Counted from the stretch's first letter, positions 14,803 to 23,172 are shown. The stretch: 64,000 bases of DNA from Panacagrimonas sp. (GCF_020697055.1 NZ_JAJFBP010000004.1:1-64000), one strand, 5' to 3'. Program-made: numbers and translations. The notes: generated by a model from the sequence alone, not told the origin.

Positions 14803-17088
14803 TCAGAAGTTGTAGGTCAGGCTCAGCGACAGGTTGTCGCGGTCCTGAAGCGCGTTGTCCGCGCCGTCGAAGTGCTGGTACAGGATCGTGCCATTGAATT
14901 CCTGGCCGATCTCGAACTGGAAGCCCGGGATGATCCAGCGGTTGCCCTCGACGTAGTTCTGCACCGGGAAGATCGTGGTGCCGTAGATGTCCTCGAACCA
15001 CAGCAGCGTGGGCTTCACGTTGATGCCCGAGTTGAGGAAGTTGCTGTAGTTGAACTGCAGCAGGAAGCGCACGCCCGCGGCGAAGTCCTCGGCGAAATCG
15101 CCGCGCTGCTGCGTCGGATTGACGCGCGCGACGACCTTCGGATCCGAGCAGTTCGTGCCCGGACCGAATCCCGTGCAGTCGGCGCCAGGGCTGGGATGCG
15201 TGTGCTCGAGCGTGCCCTGGAAGTAGATGTCTCCGGGCTTGGGCATGTCGACGATGTGCGTGAAGCCGAACTCCGCCAGGAAGGTCACGTCATCGGCGCC
15301 CAGCGTGCTCGGGAACAGCTTCAGCGCGTTGATGACGAACTGGCCGACCTTGAGGCGCTCGAAGCCCTTCACGTACTCGCCGGGCTGGTATTCGTTGCCG
15401 TTGGCGATCGTGCGACCGCGGTACTGCGTCAGGTACGAGGGAATGAACGTCTCGGCGCCCGGCAGGATCGGTCCGACGACCGTCGGCAGCGGCGGCAGCT
15501 GTCCCAGCAGCGCCAGCTGCAGCTGGGTGAGCGGATTGACGGGAATGTTCTGCCCCGTCGCGACGCCCAGCGCCTGGGCCAGCGTCGCCTGCGACAGGCC
15601 GACGTCGCCTTGCGCGAAGGCCTGCTGGTAGCCGGCGTAGAACACGTCGGAGATCAGCACCTGCGCGGGCAGGTTCGGTCGGTAGGTGTACTCGCCCGAG
15701 ACCGACCATCCCAGCGCCGTGGTGTTGAAGCTCAGGCCGAACATGTGGATGTCTTCCGGATAGTCCAGAAGCAGCGTCGAGGTGTTGATCGGCAGCGGGT
15801 CGAACTGCGGCAGGTTGCCGCCGGTGGGCGCGCCGGGCAGGTACGGATTGAACGTGCCGCAGCCGGCCAGCGCGGTGACCGGATTGAAGATGCCGGGGAC
15901 CTGCGGAATGTTGCGCAAGCAGGTGGCCTGGGCCTCGATGATCGAGAAGTACGGAACCCGGCTGTGGTAATTGAGGTAGTACGCGCCGAACTCGGTGCCG
16001 TCGTTGAAGTTCTCGGCATACCAGTTGATCCGGATGCCGTACTGACCGCTGTCCTTCGCGGGCCGGCCGTTCTCGAACACGGGTGCATTGCGCGTGCTCG
16101 ACGACAGCGCGCGGAACGGCAGTGCCGGGATGAACTCGTTGTCCGGATCCTCGGGAAACTGGCCGAGGCTCAGCACCGGACGGTAGGTATCGATGCCCGC
16201 CGGATCCGCGCTCGAGAAGAACGTGCCGCTGGGCTGCACGCGGGTGGTGTCCCAGTCGTATTGGTAGATCAGCTCGGCGCTGACGTTCTCGATGATGTCG
16301 GCGGTGAACAACACCATGCCCGTGGGCACCGCCAGCTCGTTGAGGTTGAAGCCCGGCTGCAGCGCCAGGATCGAGTCGAGCGGGTTGATCGCGTCGGCGG
16401 TGTTGAACAGGTGCAGATTGGCCTCGCCCCAGCGCACGCGCTGCTGGCCGACCGCGATCGAGAAGCCGCGCTCTCCGATCTCGAAATTGCGCAGGATGAA
16501 GGCTTCGCGGAACTCGCCCTTCAGGCCGGATCGGCCCTGCACGCTGCTGCCACGGCGCTCGCGCCTTTTCTGGTAGTTGGTGTTGGTGTGCGTGGTGTTG
16601 AGGTTGTAGTTGGTGTCGTCGTAGAAACCGACGTAGTTGAGCTTGATGGTCCAGTCGCCCCAGGTCGCGCCGAGCTGGGTGTTGATCTTGAAGATCGAGG
16701 AGACGAGGTCGCCGTTGTCGTAGTTGAGGTTGCCGTCGTCCATCAACGCGGCGAAGTAGCCGCCGCGGGCGTGCTTCAGGCGCAGATTCGGGGCGGGGTC
16801 ACCGAACAGCGAGATGCAGTCGTCGTCGTACTGGCCGTTGTTGGTCCCCAGGATGTCTCCGGGGTTGCCTGTCGTGCTGTTGCTGCAGGTGAACTGCTGA
16901 CCCGGGACGTTGAGCTTGCCGATCTTGCCGACGTCTCGCGCCTCCATGCGCCATGCAGCGCCGGCGGTCATCTTGGTCGTCCACTGGAATTCGGCGCCGC
17001 CGTACTCGAAGTTGATGGCGTGCGCCTGCGGCAGCAGCAGGACGAGGCCCGCGATGGCGGTACTCGCGCGAGCGAGGGTCTTCAGCAT
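14803..17088 (-). CDS. DUF1302 outer-membrane beta-barrel protein
   Basis: A 761-residue exported protein starting at ATG 17088, six bases after GAGGAG. The signal peptide spans residues 1-24 (LVLLLPQAHA|INFEYGG). The mature protein has alternating hydrophobic/polar strands and ends LSLTYNF, a C-terminal Phe being the usual outer-membrane barrel assembly signal. DUF1302 hallmarks such as GQQRVRWGEANLHLFNTADAINPLD are present. Six Cys occur in the mature part, unusual for a barrel, with spacing that would allow periplasmic or surface-loop disulfides. DUF1302 proteins often sit beside DUF1329 genes; here an RND transporter and a propeller complete the set. A channel or docking role for a hydrophobic cargo is inference. 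Confidence 0.85.
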   Translation of the reverse strand: MLKTLARASTAIAGLVLLLPQAHAINFEYGGAEFQWTTKMTAGAAWRMEARDVGKIGKLNVPGQQFTCSNSTTGNPGDILGTNNGQYDDDCISLFGDPAPNLRLKHARGGYFAALMDDGNLNYDNGDLVSSIFKINTQLGATWGDWTIKLNYVGFYDDTNYNLNTTHTNTNYQKRRERRGSSVQGRSGLKGEFREAFILRNFEIGERGFSIAVGQQRVRWGEANLHLFNTADAINPLDSILALQPGFNLNELAVPTGMVLFTADIIENVSAELIYQYDWDTTRVQPSGTFFSSADPAGIDTYRPVLSLGQFPEDPDNEFIPALPFRALSSSTRNAPVFENGRPAKDSGQYGIRINWYAENFNDGTEFGAYYLNYHSRVPYFSIIEAQATCLRNIPQVPGIFNPVTALAGCGTFNPYLPGAPTGGNLPQFDPLPINTSTLLLDYPEDIHMFGLSFNTTALGWSVSGEYTYRPNLPAQVLISDVFYAGYQQAFAQGDVGLSQATLAQALGVATGQNIPVNPLTQLQLALLGQLPPLPTVVGPILPGAETFIPSYLTQYRGRTIANGNEYQPGEYVKGFERLKVGQFVINALKLFPSTLGADDVTFLAEFGFTHIVDMPKPGDIYFQGTLEHTHPSPGADCTGFGPGTNCSDPKVVARVNPTQQRGDFAEDFAAGVRFLLQFNYSNFLNSGINVKPTLLWFEDIYGTTIFPVQNYVEGNRWIIPGFQFEIGQEFNGTILYQHFDGADNALQDRDNLSLSLTYNF

Positions 17089-17337
17089 GTCGTTCTCCTC
17101 CGGCCGGATACCGGACCGGTTTATGCACGTCGTTGTTGGGAACCCCGCACCCCGCACCCCGCGCCTCGCTGCCCGTCGTACGCGCGGTGTCTCGATGTTA
17201 GGCCGGCCCTCCCTTGAGGCCAAGCCGCGAGTGACTCGCGAGACTCGTCGCGGACGTGACACGAGTGAATGACCGGCCCGACGTTCGCACATGGCGGCGC
17301 AGTCGCCGCGTCGTGTCGGGGCCGGAAATGAACTTGT

Positions 17338-17343
17338 TAGACT
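17338..17343 (+). promoter_or_regulatory. Possible -10 element of the tRNA gene
   Basis: TAGACT lies 14 bases upstream of the mature tRNA 5' end, with a GC-rich stretch between, resembling the stringent-type discriminators of stable RNA promoters. No good -35 hexamer was seen. Confidence 0.35.
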
Positions 17344-17357
17344 CGCGCGCCGTGCGC

Positions 17358-17434
17358 GGGCTCTTAGCTCAACCGGTTAGAGCAGCGAACTCATAATTCG
17401 TTGGTTCCGGGTTCGAGTCCCGGAGGGCCCACCA
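17358..17434 (+). tRNA. tRNA with CAU anticodon, probably tRNA-Ile2
   Basis: A 77-base cloverleaf with encoded CCA. The acceptor stem GGGCTCT pairs with AGGGCCC, the D arm is GCTC/GAGC, the anticodon stem GCGAA pairs with TTCGT, the loop is CTCATAA, and the T arm contains GGTTCGAGTCC. Anticodon CAT is at 17392-17394. A CAU tRNA can be initiator Met, elongator Met or Ile2 (lysidine-modified by TilS to read AUA). The acceptor GGGC, the TTAGCTCA start and the TTGGT after the anticodon stem resemble E. coli ileX-type tRNA-Ile2 more than elongator Met. There is no C1:A72 mismatch, so it is not the initiator. Confidence 0.9.
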
Positions 17435-17507
17435 TCTCAATCCGCCGCACGCGTGGATCGCCATGCGTACGTCGACTGCGGACTCGCGGACTCGCGATAC
17501 GAACGGA

Positions 17508-17540
17508 CAAAAAAGAAGAGCCCCGCGAACGGGGCTCTTC
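17508..17540 (-). terminator. Intrinsic terminator of the small lipoprotein gene
   Basis: A perfect 11-bp stem (GAAGAGCCCCG and CGGGGCTCTTC, loop CGAA) at 17515-17540 is followed on the minus strand by TTTTTTGT. It lies 46 bases beyond the lipoprotein stop. On the plus strand there is no T run, so it serves the minus-strand gene. Confidence 0.85.
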
Positions 17541-17585
17541 TGATGTACCGCGGGATTCGTCGAGCGAACGACGATTCCAGACTTC

Positions 17586-17795
17586 TTACTGCGCCGGCGG
17601 AGCTTCGGCCGGGGCGGCGGGAGCAGCCTCGGGAGCCGGAGCGGCCTCGGCGGGAGCAGCCTCGGGAGCCGGAGCGGCTTCGGCGGGAGCAGCCTCGGGA
17701 GCCGGCGCGGCTTCCGGAGCGGCCTCGTCCTTCTTGCCGCAGGCCGAGAGGATCAGAGCAGAAGCAAGGCCGATGGCCAGGAACACGTTACGCAT
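17586..17795 (-). CDS. Small Ala/Pro/Glu-repeat lipoprotein
   Basis: A 69-residue predicted lipoprotein starting at ATG 17795 with GGGAG six bases upstream. Residues 1-18 are a signal peptide and LSAC at 16-19 is a lipobox, so Cys19 would be acylated. The mature part (CGKKDEAAPEAAPAPEAAP and onward) is almost entirely an 11-residue Ala/Pro/Glu repeat, low complexity and probably extended and disordered. Own promoter and own strong terminator make it a monocistron. Residue Lys after CGK argues against inner-membrane retention, so outer-membrane anchoring is likely. It resembles LptM only in size and proximity to dapF; the LptM CGxKGPL motif is absent. Function unknown. Confidence 0.75.
   Translation of the reverse strand: MRNVFLAIGLASALILSACGKKDEAAPEAAPAPEAAPAEAAPAPEAAPAEAAPAPEAAPAAPAEAPPAQ
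17618..17716 (-). repeat. Three tandem 33-bp repeats inside the lipoprotein gene
   Basis: Units at 17618-17650, 17651-17683 and 17684-17716 are nearly identical in the first two copies and diverged at the end of the third. Each encodes an 11-residue Ala/Pro/Glu block. Copy number changes would stay in frame. Confidence 0.75.
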
Positions 17796-17868
17796 TGGTT
17801 GACTCCCAGTGAAAAGGTTTCGAGTTGCGCCGCGTGAAAAATTGGATGCCCCGCGCGGACGGCCGAAA

Positions 17869-17896
17869 ATTATCCAGCTTTTTGCGCACTGCACAA
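17869..17896 (-). promoter_or_regulatory. Promoter of the lipoprotein gene
   Basis: On the minus strand TTGTGC (17896-17891) and GATAAT (17874-17869) are separated by 16 bases, about 75 bases before the ATG at 17795. The surrounding intergenic DNA is clearly more AT-rich than the coding regions. Confidence 0.5.
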
Positions 17897-17950
17897 GTGC
17901 AAGACACCGCGCAAGCGTATGGCCCACGGCCAATTCCTTCAAGTCGCAAT

Positions 17951-18871
17951 TCAAGTCGACTTTCGCTTGGCCCGTGGGTGTGCCGAGTCGTAGACCCCGG
18001 CAAGACGCTGGAAGTCCACGTGCGTATAGATCTGCGTGGTCGTCAGCCGTGCATGGCCGAGCAATTCCTGGACCGCCCGCAGGTCCGAGCTTTCTTCCAG
18101 CAGGTGGGTCGCGAACGAATGGCGCAGCCGGTGGGGATGCAGCCGGGTTTCGAGGCCGCTTCGACGGGCCCACAGATGCAGACGATGCGCCAGCGTGCTC
18201 GCGGAAAGCCGGGCTCCGTTGTTGCCGACGAAGAGTGCCGCCTCGCCCGGCGCGGCCAGATTCGCCCGGACCCGCATCCACTCGGCGATCGCCTCGCGGG
18301 CAAGTGTGCCGATCGGGACCACGCGCTGCTTGCTGCCCTTGCCGGTGACGCGCACCTCGTGACCATCGGCGGCGAAGTCGTTGCACGAAAGATTGAGCAA
18401 TTCGGCGCGGCGCAATCCCGACGAATAGAGCAGTTCGAGGATCGCGCGATCGCGTCGCGCCTCGACCGAGTCCTCCATCGCCGGTGCTTCGACCGCACGC
18501 TGCGCCTGTTCGCGGCTCAAGGTCTTGGGCAGCGGACGCGGCTTCTTCGGCGCGCGCACTTCGATGGCGGGGTTGTGGCGGATCCAACCGCTGTCGAGCG
18601 CGAAGCCGAACCATGAACGCAGGCTCGACAGGTGGCGTTCGAGCGTCGCGGGATCACGACCGTCGCGGCGCAGGCGGCCTGCGTAGCTGCGGATCGTCTG
18701 CGAATCGATGCGATCGAACGCGCCGATGCGCACCGATTCGCTCCACTCGATGAAGCTCGTGAGGTCGCGGCGCCGGCCGGCGACCGTCGCAGGAGAAAGA
18801 CGGCGTTCGAAGCGCAGGTGATCGAGAAAGCGCGACAGCGCTTCGGCGAATCCCGGCGCGACGACCTTCAC
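17951..18871 (-). CDS. xerC: Site-specific tyrosine recombinase XerC
   Basis: A 306-residue tyrosine recombinase that, with XerD, resolves chromosome dimers at dif next to the division septum. The start GTG 18871 overlaps the DUF484 stop (GTGA). The N-terminal SAM-like core-binding domain (FLDHLRFERRLSPATVAGRRRDL) precedes the catalytic domain. All catalytic residues are visible: Arg in SSGLRRAELLNL, Lys in VTGKGSKQR, His-x-x-Arg in HPHRLRHSFATHLLE, His in LGHARLTTTQ and the nucleophile Tyr in IYTHVDF. The dapF-DUF484-xerC order matches the conserved gammaproteobacterial operon and supports XerC over XerD or an integrase. Confidence 0.95.
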   Translation of the reverse strand: MKVVAPGFAEALSRFLDHLRFERRLSPATVAGRRRDLTSFIEWSESVRIGAFDRIDSQTIRSYAGRLRRDGRDPATLERHLSSLRSWFGFALDSGWIRHNPAIEVRAPKKPRPLPKTLSREQAQRAVEAPAMEDSVEARRDRAILELLYSSGLRRAELLNLSCNDFAADGHEVRVTGKGSKQRVVPIGTLAREAIAEWMRVRANLAAPGEAALFVGNNGARLSASTLAHRLHLWARRSGLETRLHPHRLRHSFATHLLEESSDLRAVQELLGHARLTTTQIYTHVDFQRLAGVYDSAHPRAKRKST

Positions 18872-19575
18872 GCGAGCTTGGCGCGGATCGCCGCGGACAC
18901 CAGCTCGGCCGTCATGTCGAGGAACAGTCGGCCCTGTCGCGGCTGGAAGCGCTGCGGATCGCGCGAGCCGAGCACCAGCATGCCGAGGTTCTTGTCCTTC
19001 TCCAGCGGCACCACCGCAGCCGACTGCGGAAGTTCGGACGCCTTGGGAAACAGCAGTTTTGCCTGGGCCTCGGCCAGCGGACCGCACTCGATCAGTTTGG
19101 TGCGGAAGAAGTTGTCGAAGGCGCGCGCGATCGCGCCGTCCATCTCGATGCGAACGAGCCCTTCAATGTTGGTGTGCTTGAGCAGCGGACCGACGATGCC
19201 GACGAACACCTCGTCGATGCCGAAATCCTCGCGCATGCTGTTCTGCAGACCCAGGATCGCGCTGGCCAGCGTGGGCGCGCGGATCAGCGAGCGCGCGAGG
19301 CGGTGCACGCTGGTGGCGCGGCGCTCGTTGTCGCGCGCGGCTTCGAGCAGTGCCCCGAGGCGATCCTCCAGGCGCTGGCTGCGGCCGCGCAGGATCTCGA
19401 CCTGGCGCTCGATCAGCGACACGGCCGAGCCGCTCGCGTGCTGCAGTTCGAGCGTCTCGAGAAGTTCGGGAAAGCGCAGCAGGAAATCGGGATTGGCGCG
19501 CAGGTAGGCCGCGACGTCCTCGGCCGACAACGTCGGAGCCGGGACCACGGGTGCTTCGTCCGTCGTTGCACTCAT
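18868..19575 (-). CDS. DUF484 family protein
   Basis: A 235-residue DUF484 protein, the homologue of E. coli YigA. ATG 19575 is chosen because GGGGAG sits seven bases upstream; a GTG five codons earlier lacks this. The N-terminus has a helical segment (SAEDVAAYLRANPDFLLRFPELLETL) with the family's LRxNPDFL pattern. A coiled-coil-like stretch (RQVEILRGRSQRLEDRLGAL) follows, then a GAF-like domain. The product is probably cytoplasmic; its function is unknown. It sits 25 bases after dapF and overlaps xerC by four bases, so it is translated with the recombinase. Confidence 0.9.
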   Translation of the reverse strand: MSATTDEAPVVPAPTLSAEDVAAYLRANPDFLLRFPELLETLELQHASGSAVSLIERQVEILRGRSQRLEDRLGALLEAARDNERRATSVHRLARSLIRAPTLASAILGLQNSMREDFGIDEVFVGIVGPLLKHTNIEGLVRIEMDGAIARAFDNFFRTKLIECGPLAEAQAKLLFPKASELPQSAAVVPLEKDKNLGMLVLGSRDPQRFQPRQGRLFLDMTAELVSAAIRAKLA

Positions 19576-19600
19576 TCCGCCACTCCCCACACGCGCCGGT

Positions 19601-20437
19601 TCATCGGCTCCATTCGAGTTCTCCCCTGAATACGGTTTCCGCGGGCCCGGTCATCAGCACCGGTTCGCTCTCGCCCGCCCATTCGATCACCAGCTCTCCT
19701 CCGCGCACCTCCACCGTGACGCGCCGGTCCAGCCGATTCCATGCGCGGCCCACCACCACGGCGGCACAGGCGCCGCTGCCGCAGGCCAGCGTCTCGCCCG
19801 ATCCGCGCTCGTACACGCGCAGGCGCACCCGATCGCGCGAAACGACCTGCAGGAAGCCGACGTTCACGTGCTCCGGAAAATCCGGGTGCGGCTCGAGCTT
19901 CGGGCCCAGGCTGGCCACGGGTGCGTGGTCGACGTCGGCCACCTCGATCACCAGGTGTGGATTGCCCATGCTCGCCGCGCCGAACTCGATGCGCTGCCCG
20001 TCCACGTCCAGCGCGTAGCGCAACTGGCGCGACGCGGCGCGCAGCGGGATCTCGCGCGGTTCGAAACGCGGCGGCCCCATGTTCACGCGCACCTGGCCGT
20101 CGGCCAGCCGCTCCAGTTCGAGGATCGACGTGCGGGTGCGAACGCGCAGGCGCGACTTGTCCGACAGCCCCTGCTCGGCGACGAAGCGCGCCAGGCAGCG
20201 CGAGCCATTGCCGCACTGGCCGACTTCCGAGCCGTCGGCGTTGAAGATGCGGTAATCGAAATCGACGTCCGGCTGCGAAGGCGCTTCGACCACCAGGACC
20301 TGGTCGCAGCCAACGCCGAAGCGCCGATCGGTCAGCCGATGCAGCAGCGCGGGGGAAGGAGCGAATCGGGCCTTCGTGGCGTCGATGACCACGAAGTCGT
20401 TGCCGGTCCCGTGCATCTTGGTGAAGCGCAGTGACAT
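19601..20437 (-). CDS. dapF: Diaminopimelate epimerase
   Basis: Converts LL-diaminopimelate to the meso form, for lysine and for the MurE substrate used by the wall cluster later in this window. The 278-residue length is normal. Both active-site cysteines are present in their motifs: QCGNGSRC around residue 75 and ACGSGACA around residue 218. The N-terminus MSLRFTKMHGTGNDF is the standard family start. It is the first gene of the dapF-DUF484-xerC unit on the minus strand. Confidence 0.96.
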   Translation of the reverse strand: MSLRFTKMHGTGNDFVVIDATKARFAPSPALLHRLTDRRFGVGCDQVLVVEAPSQPDVDFDYRIFNADGSEVGQCGNGSRCLARFVAEQGLSDKSRLRVRTRTSILELERLADGQVRVNMGPPRFEPREIPLRAASRQLRYALDVDGQRIEFGAASMGNPHLVIEVADVDHAPVASLGPKLEPHPDFPEHVNVGFLQVVSRDRVRLRVYERGSGETLACGSGACAAVVVGRAWNRLDRRVTVEVRGGELVIEWAGESEPVLMTGPAETVFRGELEWSR

Positions 20438-20536
20438 GCTCGGGAACGATCGAATGAGAGGTGCGGGCGGGTTGGAAAACGGCTGTTACATTCTATTGAC
20501 TTCCATGCGTCCCGACCATCGGCGAAGAGGGCTTCG

Positions 20537-20941
20537 ATGACGACTTCCGACGAGCTGCGCGAACACCACGGCGGCTGCCACTGCGGCGCGGTCCGCTTCC
20601 GATTCCTGGCGCCGTCGCGCGTGCGGGTTCAGCACTGCAACTGCTCGATGTGCTCGATGACCGGATTCCAGCACCTGATCGTGCCGGGCGCCCGCTTCAC
20701 GCTGCTGACCGATCCGGCGGGGATCGGCACCTACACGTTCAACACCGGGACGGCGCGGCACCTGTTCTGCCGCACCTGCGGGATCAAGAGCTACTACGTT
20801 CCGCGCTCGAACCCGGACGGCTTCTCCGTGAACCTGCGCTGCGTGGATCGTGCGGGCTTCGACTCGATCGAATTCGAGGATTTCGACGGCCGCAACTGGG
20901 AGCAGCACGGCGCATCGCTGTCGCACCTGTCGAAGAGCTGA
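20537..20941 (+). CDS. GFA family zinc protein
   Basis: A 134-residue protein of the glutathione-dependent formaldehyde-activating (GFA/Mss4-like) family. Zinc-binding cysteines are visible in GGCHCGAVRF (near the N-terminus), HCNCSMCSM and FCRTCG. Most members are not proven formaldehyde enzymes, so only the fold is assigned. ATG 20537 follows GAAGAGG at good spacing. The gene is divergent from dapF and convergent with the downstream SDR gene; it appears to be a single-gene unit. Confidence 0.85.
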   Translation: MTTSDELREHHGGCHCGAVRFRFLAPSRVRVQHCNCSMCSMTGFQHLIVPGARFTLLTDPAGIGTYTFNTGTARHLFCRTCGIKSYYVPRSNPDGFSVNLRCVDRAGFDSIEFEDFDGRNWEQHGASLSHLSKS

Positions 20942-20964
20942 AACCGCCCCGCTCGGGTTTCCGT

Positions 20965-21747
20965 TCAGCGCGCGGTCCAGGCACCGTCGATCTGCAGCGC
21001 ACTGCCGCTGATGGAGGCGCCGGCCGGCGAGCACAGGAACAGCACGAGGTCGGACAGTTCCTTGATCTCGACGAAGCGCTTGTTCGGCTGCGCCGCGAGG
21101 ATCACGTCGCGGATGACCTCGGCTTCGGGCTTGCCGTGGACCTTGGCCTGGTCGCGGATCTGGTTCTCGACCAGCGGCGTGCGAACGTAGCCGGGACAGA
21201 TCGCAACGCAGGTGACGCCGGTCTCGGCGACTTCCAGCGCGACCGTCTTGGTCAGCCCGACGACGCCGTGCTTGGCCGCCACGTAGGCCGCCTTGAACGG
21301 CGAGGCCACCAGCCCGTGCGCCGAGGCGATGTTGATGATGCGACCCCAGTTCCGGCGCTTCATGCCGGGCAGCGCGGCGCGGATCGTGTGGAAATTCGAG
21401 GACAGGTTGATCGCCAGGATGCGTTCCCACTTGTCGACCGGGAATTCATCGACGGGCGACACGTGCTGGATGCCCGCGTTGTTGACCAGCACATCGACCG
21501 AGCCGAACTGCGTCTCCGCATCCTCGACCATCCTCGTGATCTCCTCGGGCCGGGTCATGTCGGCGGCGGAGTAGGCGACCTTGACGCCGGTGCGCTGTTC
21601 GAGCTCGGCGCGCAGGCGCTCGATCTCGCCGGCGTCGCCGAAGCCGTTGAGCATCACGTTGACACCGGCGTCGGCCAGGCCGGTCGCGATGCCCAGACCG
21701 ATTCCGCTGGTCGAGCCGGTCACCAGCGCGGATTTTCCCTTCAGCAT
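20965..21747 (-). CDS. 3-hydroxybutyrate dehydrogenase-like SDR
   Basis: A 260-residue classical short-chain dehydrogenase/reductase. The N-terminal GSTSGIGLGIA is the NAD-binding motif, NNAG follows, and the catalytic Ser (NIASAHG), Tyr and Lys (YVAAKHG) are all in place. The sequence INIASAHGLVASPFKAAYVA and the C-terminal GSALQIDGAWTA are characteristic of D-3-hydroxybutyrate dehydrogenase (BdhA), which oxidises 3-hydroxybutyrate to acetoacetate. It lies 16 bases after the MFS transporter gene on the same strand, so uptake and oxidation of a small organic acid may be linked. Substrate is inferred from similarity. Confidence 0.85.
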   Translation of the reverse strand: MLKGKSALVTGSTSGIGLGIATGLADAGVNVMLNGFGDAGEIERLRAELEQRTGVKVAYSAADMTRPEEITRMVEDAETQFGSVDVLVNNAGIQHVSPVDEFPVDKWERILAINLSSNFHTIRAALPGMKRRNWGRIINIASAHGLVASPFKAAYVAAKHGVVGLTKTVALEVAETGVTCVAICPGYVRTPLVENQIRDQAKVHGKPEAEVIRDVILAAQPNKRFVEIKELSDLVLFLCSPAGASISGSALQIDGAWTAR

Positions 21748-21763
21748 TTTGTCGTCGTTCCTG

Positions 21764-23032
21764 TCAGTCGTAGATCGGCGTCGAGCGTTGGAACAGGATC
21801 CAGACGAGCGCTCCGACCGACGTGATCCCGGCCGCGAGCACGAACACCGAGACGTAGGACCCGGTGGTGTCGAGCAGCCAGCCCGACACCGCCACGCCGA
21901 TGACGCCGGGCAGCGTGCCCGCGGTGTTGGTCACGCCCATCAGGATGTCGGCGTGCTTGGGCGCGATCTCGAGGTGGTTGGGCGCGTAGCCGGCCCAGGT
22001 CAGGCCGAGCGCCCCGAGTGCACCACATACCAGCAGGATCGCCTCGGTCGGCGTGTTCGCCTGCAAGGTCAGCAGCAGGAAACCCGAGGAACCGAGCAGG
22101 CCGATGGACTGCATGATCTTGCGGATGAGCGACACCGATGCGCCGTTGCGGATGAACCGGTCGGCGACCCAGGCCGACAGGTTCGCCATCGCGAACATGC
22201 TCAGCCACGGTGCCGCCGCCGCCAGCCCGGCCTTGGCGATGCTGAAGTGCTGCACGTCGCGGAAATAGCTCGGCAGCCACGACAGCAGCACGTACAGGAT
22301 CCAGTTGCTGCAGAAGTGGTTGATCACCAGCGCCCAGAACGCGGTGGAGCGCACGAGCTTGCCCACCGGCAGCGGCGTGCGGACGGTCTCGCTGCTCACG
22401 TCGACCGCTGCCGCGATCACCTGGCGTTCGGCCTCCGATACCCCTGGATGACTCGCGGGAGAATCGCGCACGACCCAGTACCAGACCGCGGCCAGCACCA
22501 GGCCCGCGACGCCGAAGGCGTAGAACACGCTGGCCCAGCCGAACTCGGCGACGAGGTAGCCCGACACCGCCAGACCCAGCACCGTGCCGATCGGAATGCC
22601 GCTGAGCGTGAAGGCCACCGAACGTGAGCGTTCCGCGCGTGGAATCCATTTGCTGAAGAGGTTGTAGGTCGCCGGGAACGTCGCCGCTTCGCCCATGCCC
22701 ATGACGATGCGCGCGAGGATCAGGGCGGAAAATCCGGCCAGCGCCGCAACGGGCGTCAGGGCGGTGAACGTCGACCACAGGATCAGGGCCCCGCCCAGGG
22801 TCCATCGACCGCCGACACGGTTGGCGAGCCAGCCCGACGGGATCTGGCCGAGCATGTAACCGATGAAAAACGAGGACAGCACGAATCCCTTCTCGGTCTG
22901 CGACCAGCCGAAGTGCTCGGCCATCGGGATGATCGCGATCGAGATGTTGACGCGATCGATGTAGCAGACGAAGGCGGCGGCGAAGCACATCAGCACCAGC
23001 ACGTGGCGCTTGTTCAGACCCCCGGTACCCAT
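21764..23032 (-). CDS. MFS transporter, anion:cation symporter (ACS) type
   Basis: A 422-residue major facilitator with about twelve membrane segments. Start ATG 23032 is favoured because GGGAG lies five bases upstream; another ATG four codons earlier would contain that site. The N-terminal YIDRVNISIAI, the loop GWLANRVGGR and the segment RIVMGMGEAATFPATYNL place it in the ACS family (organic anion or sugar acid uptake). The long hydrophilic central loop is normal. It is the first gene of a two-gene unit with the 3-hydroxybutyrate dehydrogenase-like SDR, suggesting uptake of a carboxylate. No local regulator was found. Confidence 0.85.
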   Translation of the reverse strand: MGTGGLNKRHVLVLMCFAAAFVCYIDRVNISIAIIPMAEHFGWSQTEKGFVLSSFFIGYMLGQIPSGWLANRVGGRWTLGGALILWSTFTALTPVAALAGFSALILARIVMGMGEAATFPATYNLFSKWIPRAERSRSVAFTLSGIPIGTVLGLAVSGYLVAEFGWASVFYAFGVAGLVLAAVWYWVVRDSPASHPGVSEAERQVIAAAVDVSSETVRTPLPVGKLVRSTAFWALVINHFCSNWILYVLLSWLPSYFRDVQHFSIAKAGLAAAAPWLSMFAMANLSAWVADRFIRNGASVSLIRKIMQSIGLLGSSGFLLLTLQANTPTEAILLVCGALGALGLTWAGYAPNHLEIAPKHADILMGVTNTAGTLPGVIGVAVSGWLLDTTGSYVSVFVLAAGITSVGALVWILFQRSTPIYD

Positions 23033-23172
23033 TTCGGCTCCCATTCTTCGATGTCGTGGCGGCGCTGCATCGGACAGCCGCGACCGCAGTTTACGACCTG
23101 TCGGCGACGCCACCCATGCGGGTCAGCGCGTACGATGCGCGTCCGAACCGAGCACCGAATCACCCGTTCGAG

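Noticed and set aside
12978-17217. Long plus-strand open frames opposite the DUF1329 and DUF1302 genes
   Set aside because: Shadows of the real minus-strand genes, which have signal peptides, ribosome sites and family motifs.
17515-17540. The strong hairpin as terminator of the tRNA gene
   Set aside because: No T run follows on the plus strand; the T run is on the minus strand.
17618-17716. CRISPR-like direct repeats
   Set aside because: The units are contiguous without spacers and encode a protein repeat.
17586-17795. The small lipoprotein as LptM (YifL), which often accompanies dapF
   Set aside because: It is at the wrong end of the dapF-xerC unit and lacks the CGxKGPL start of the mature protein.
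17951-18871. xerC as a phage or integron integrase
   Set aside because: It sits in the conserved dapF-DUF484-xerC unit, with no attachment-site duplication or phage genes around it; the nearby tRNA is not flanked by repeats.
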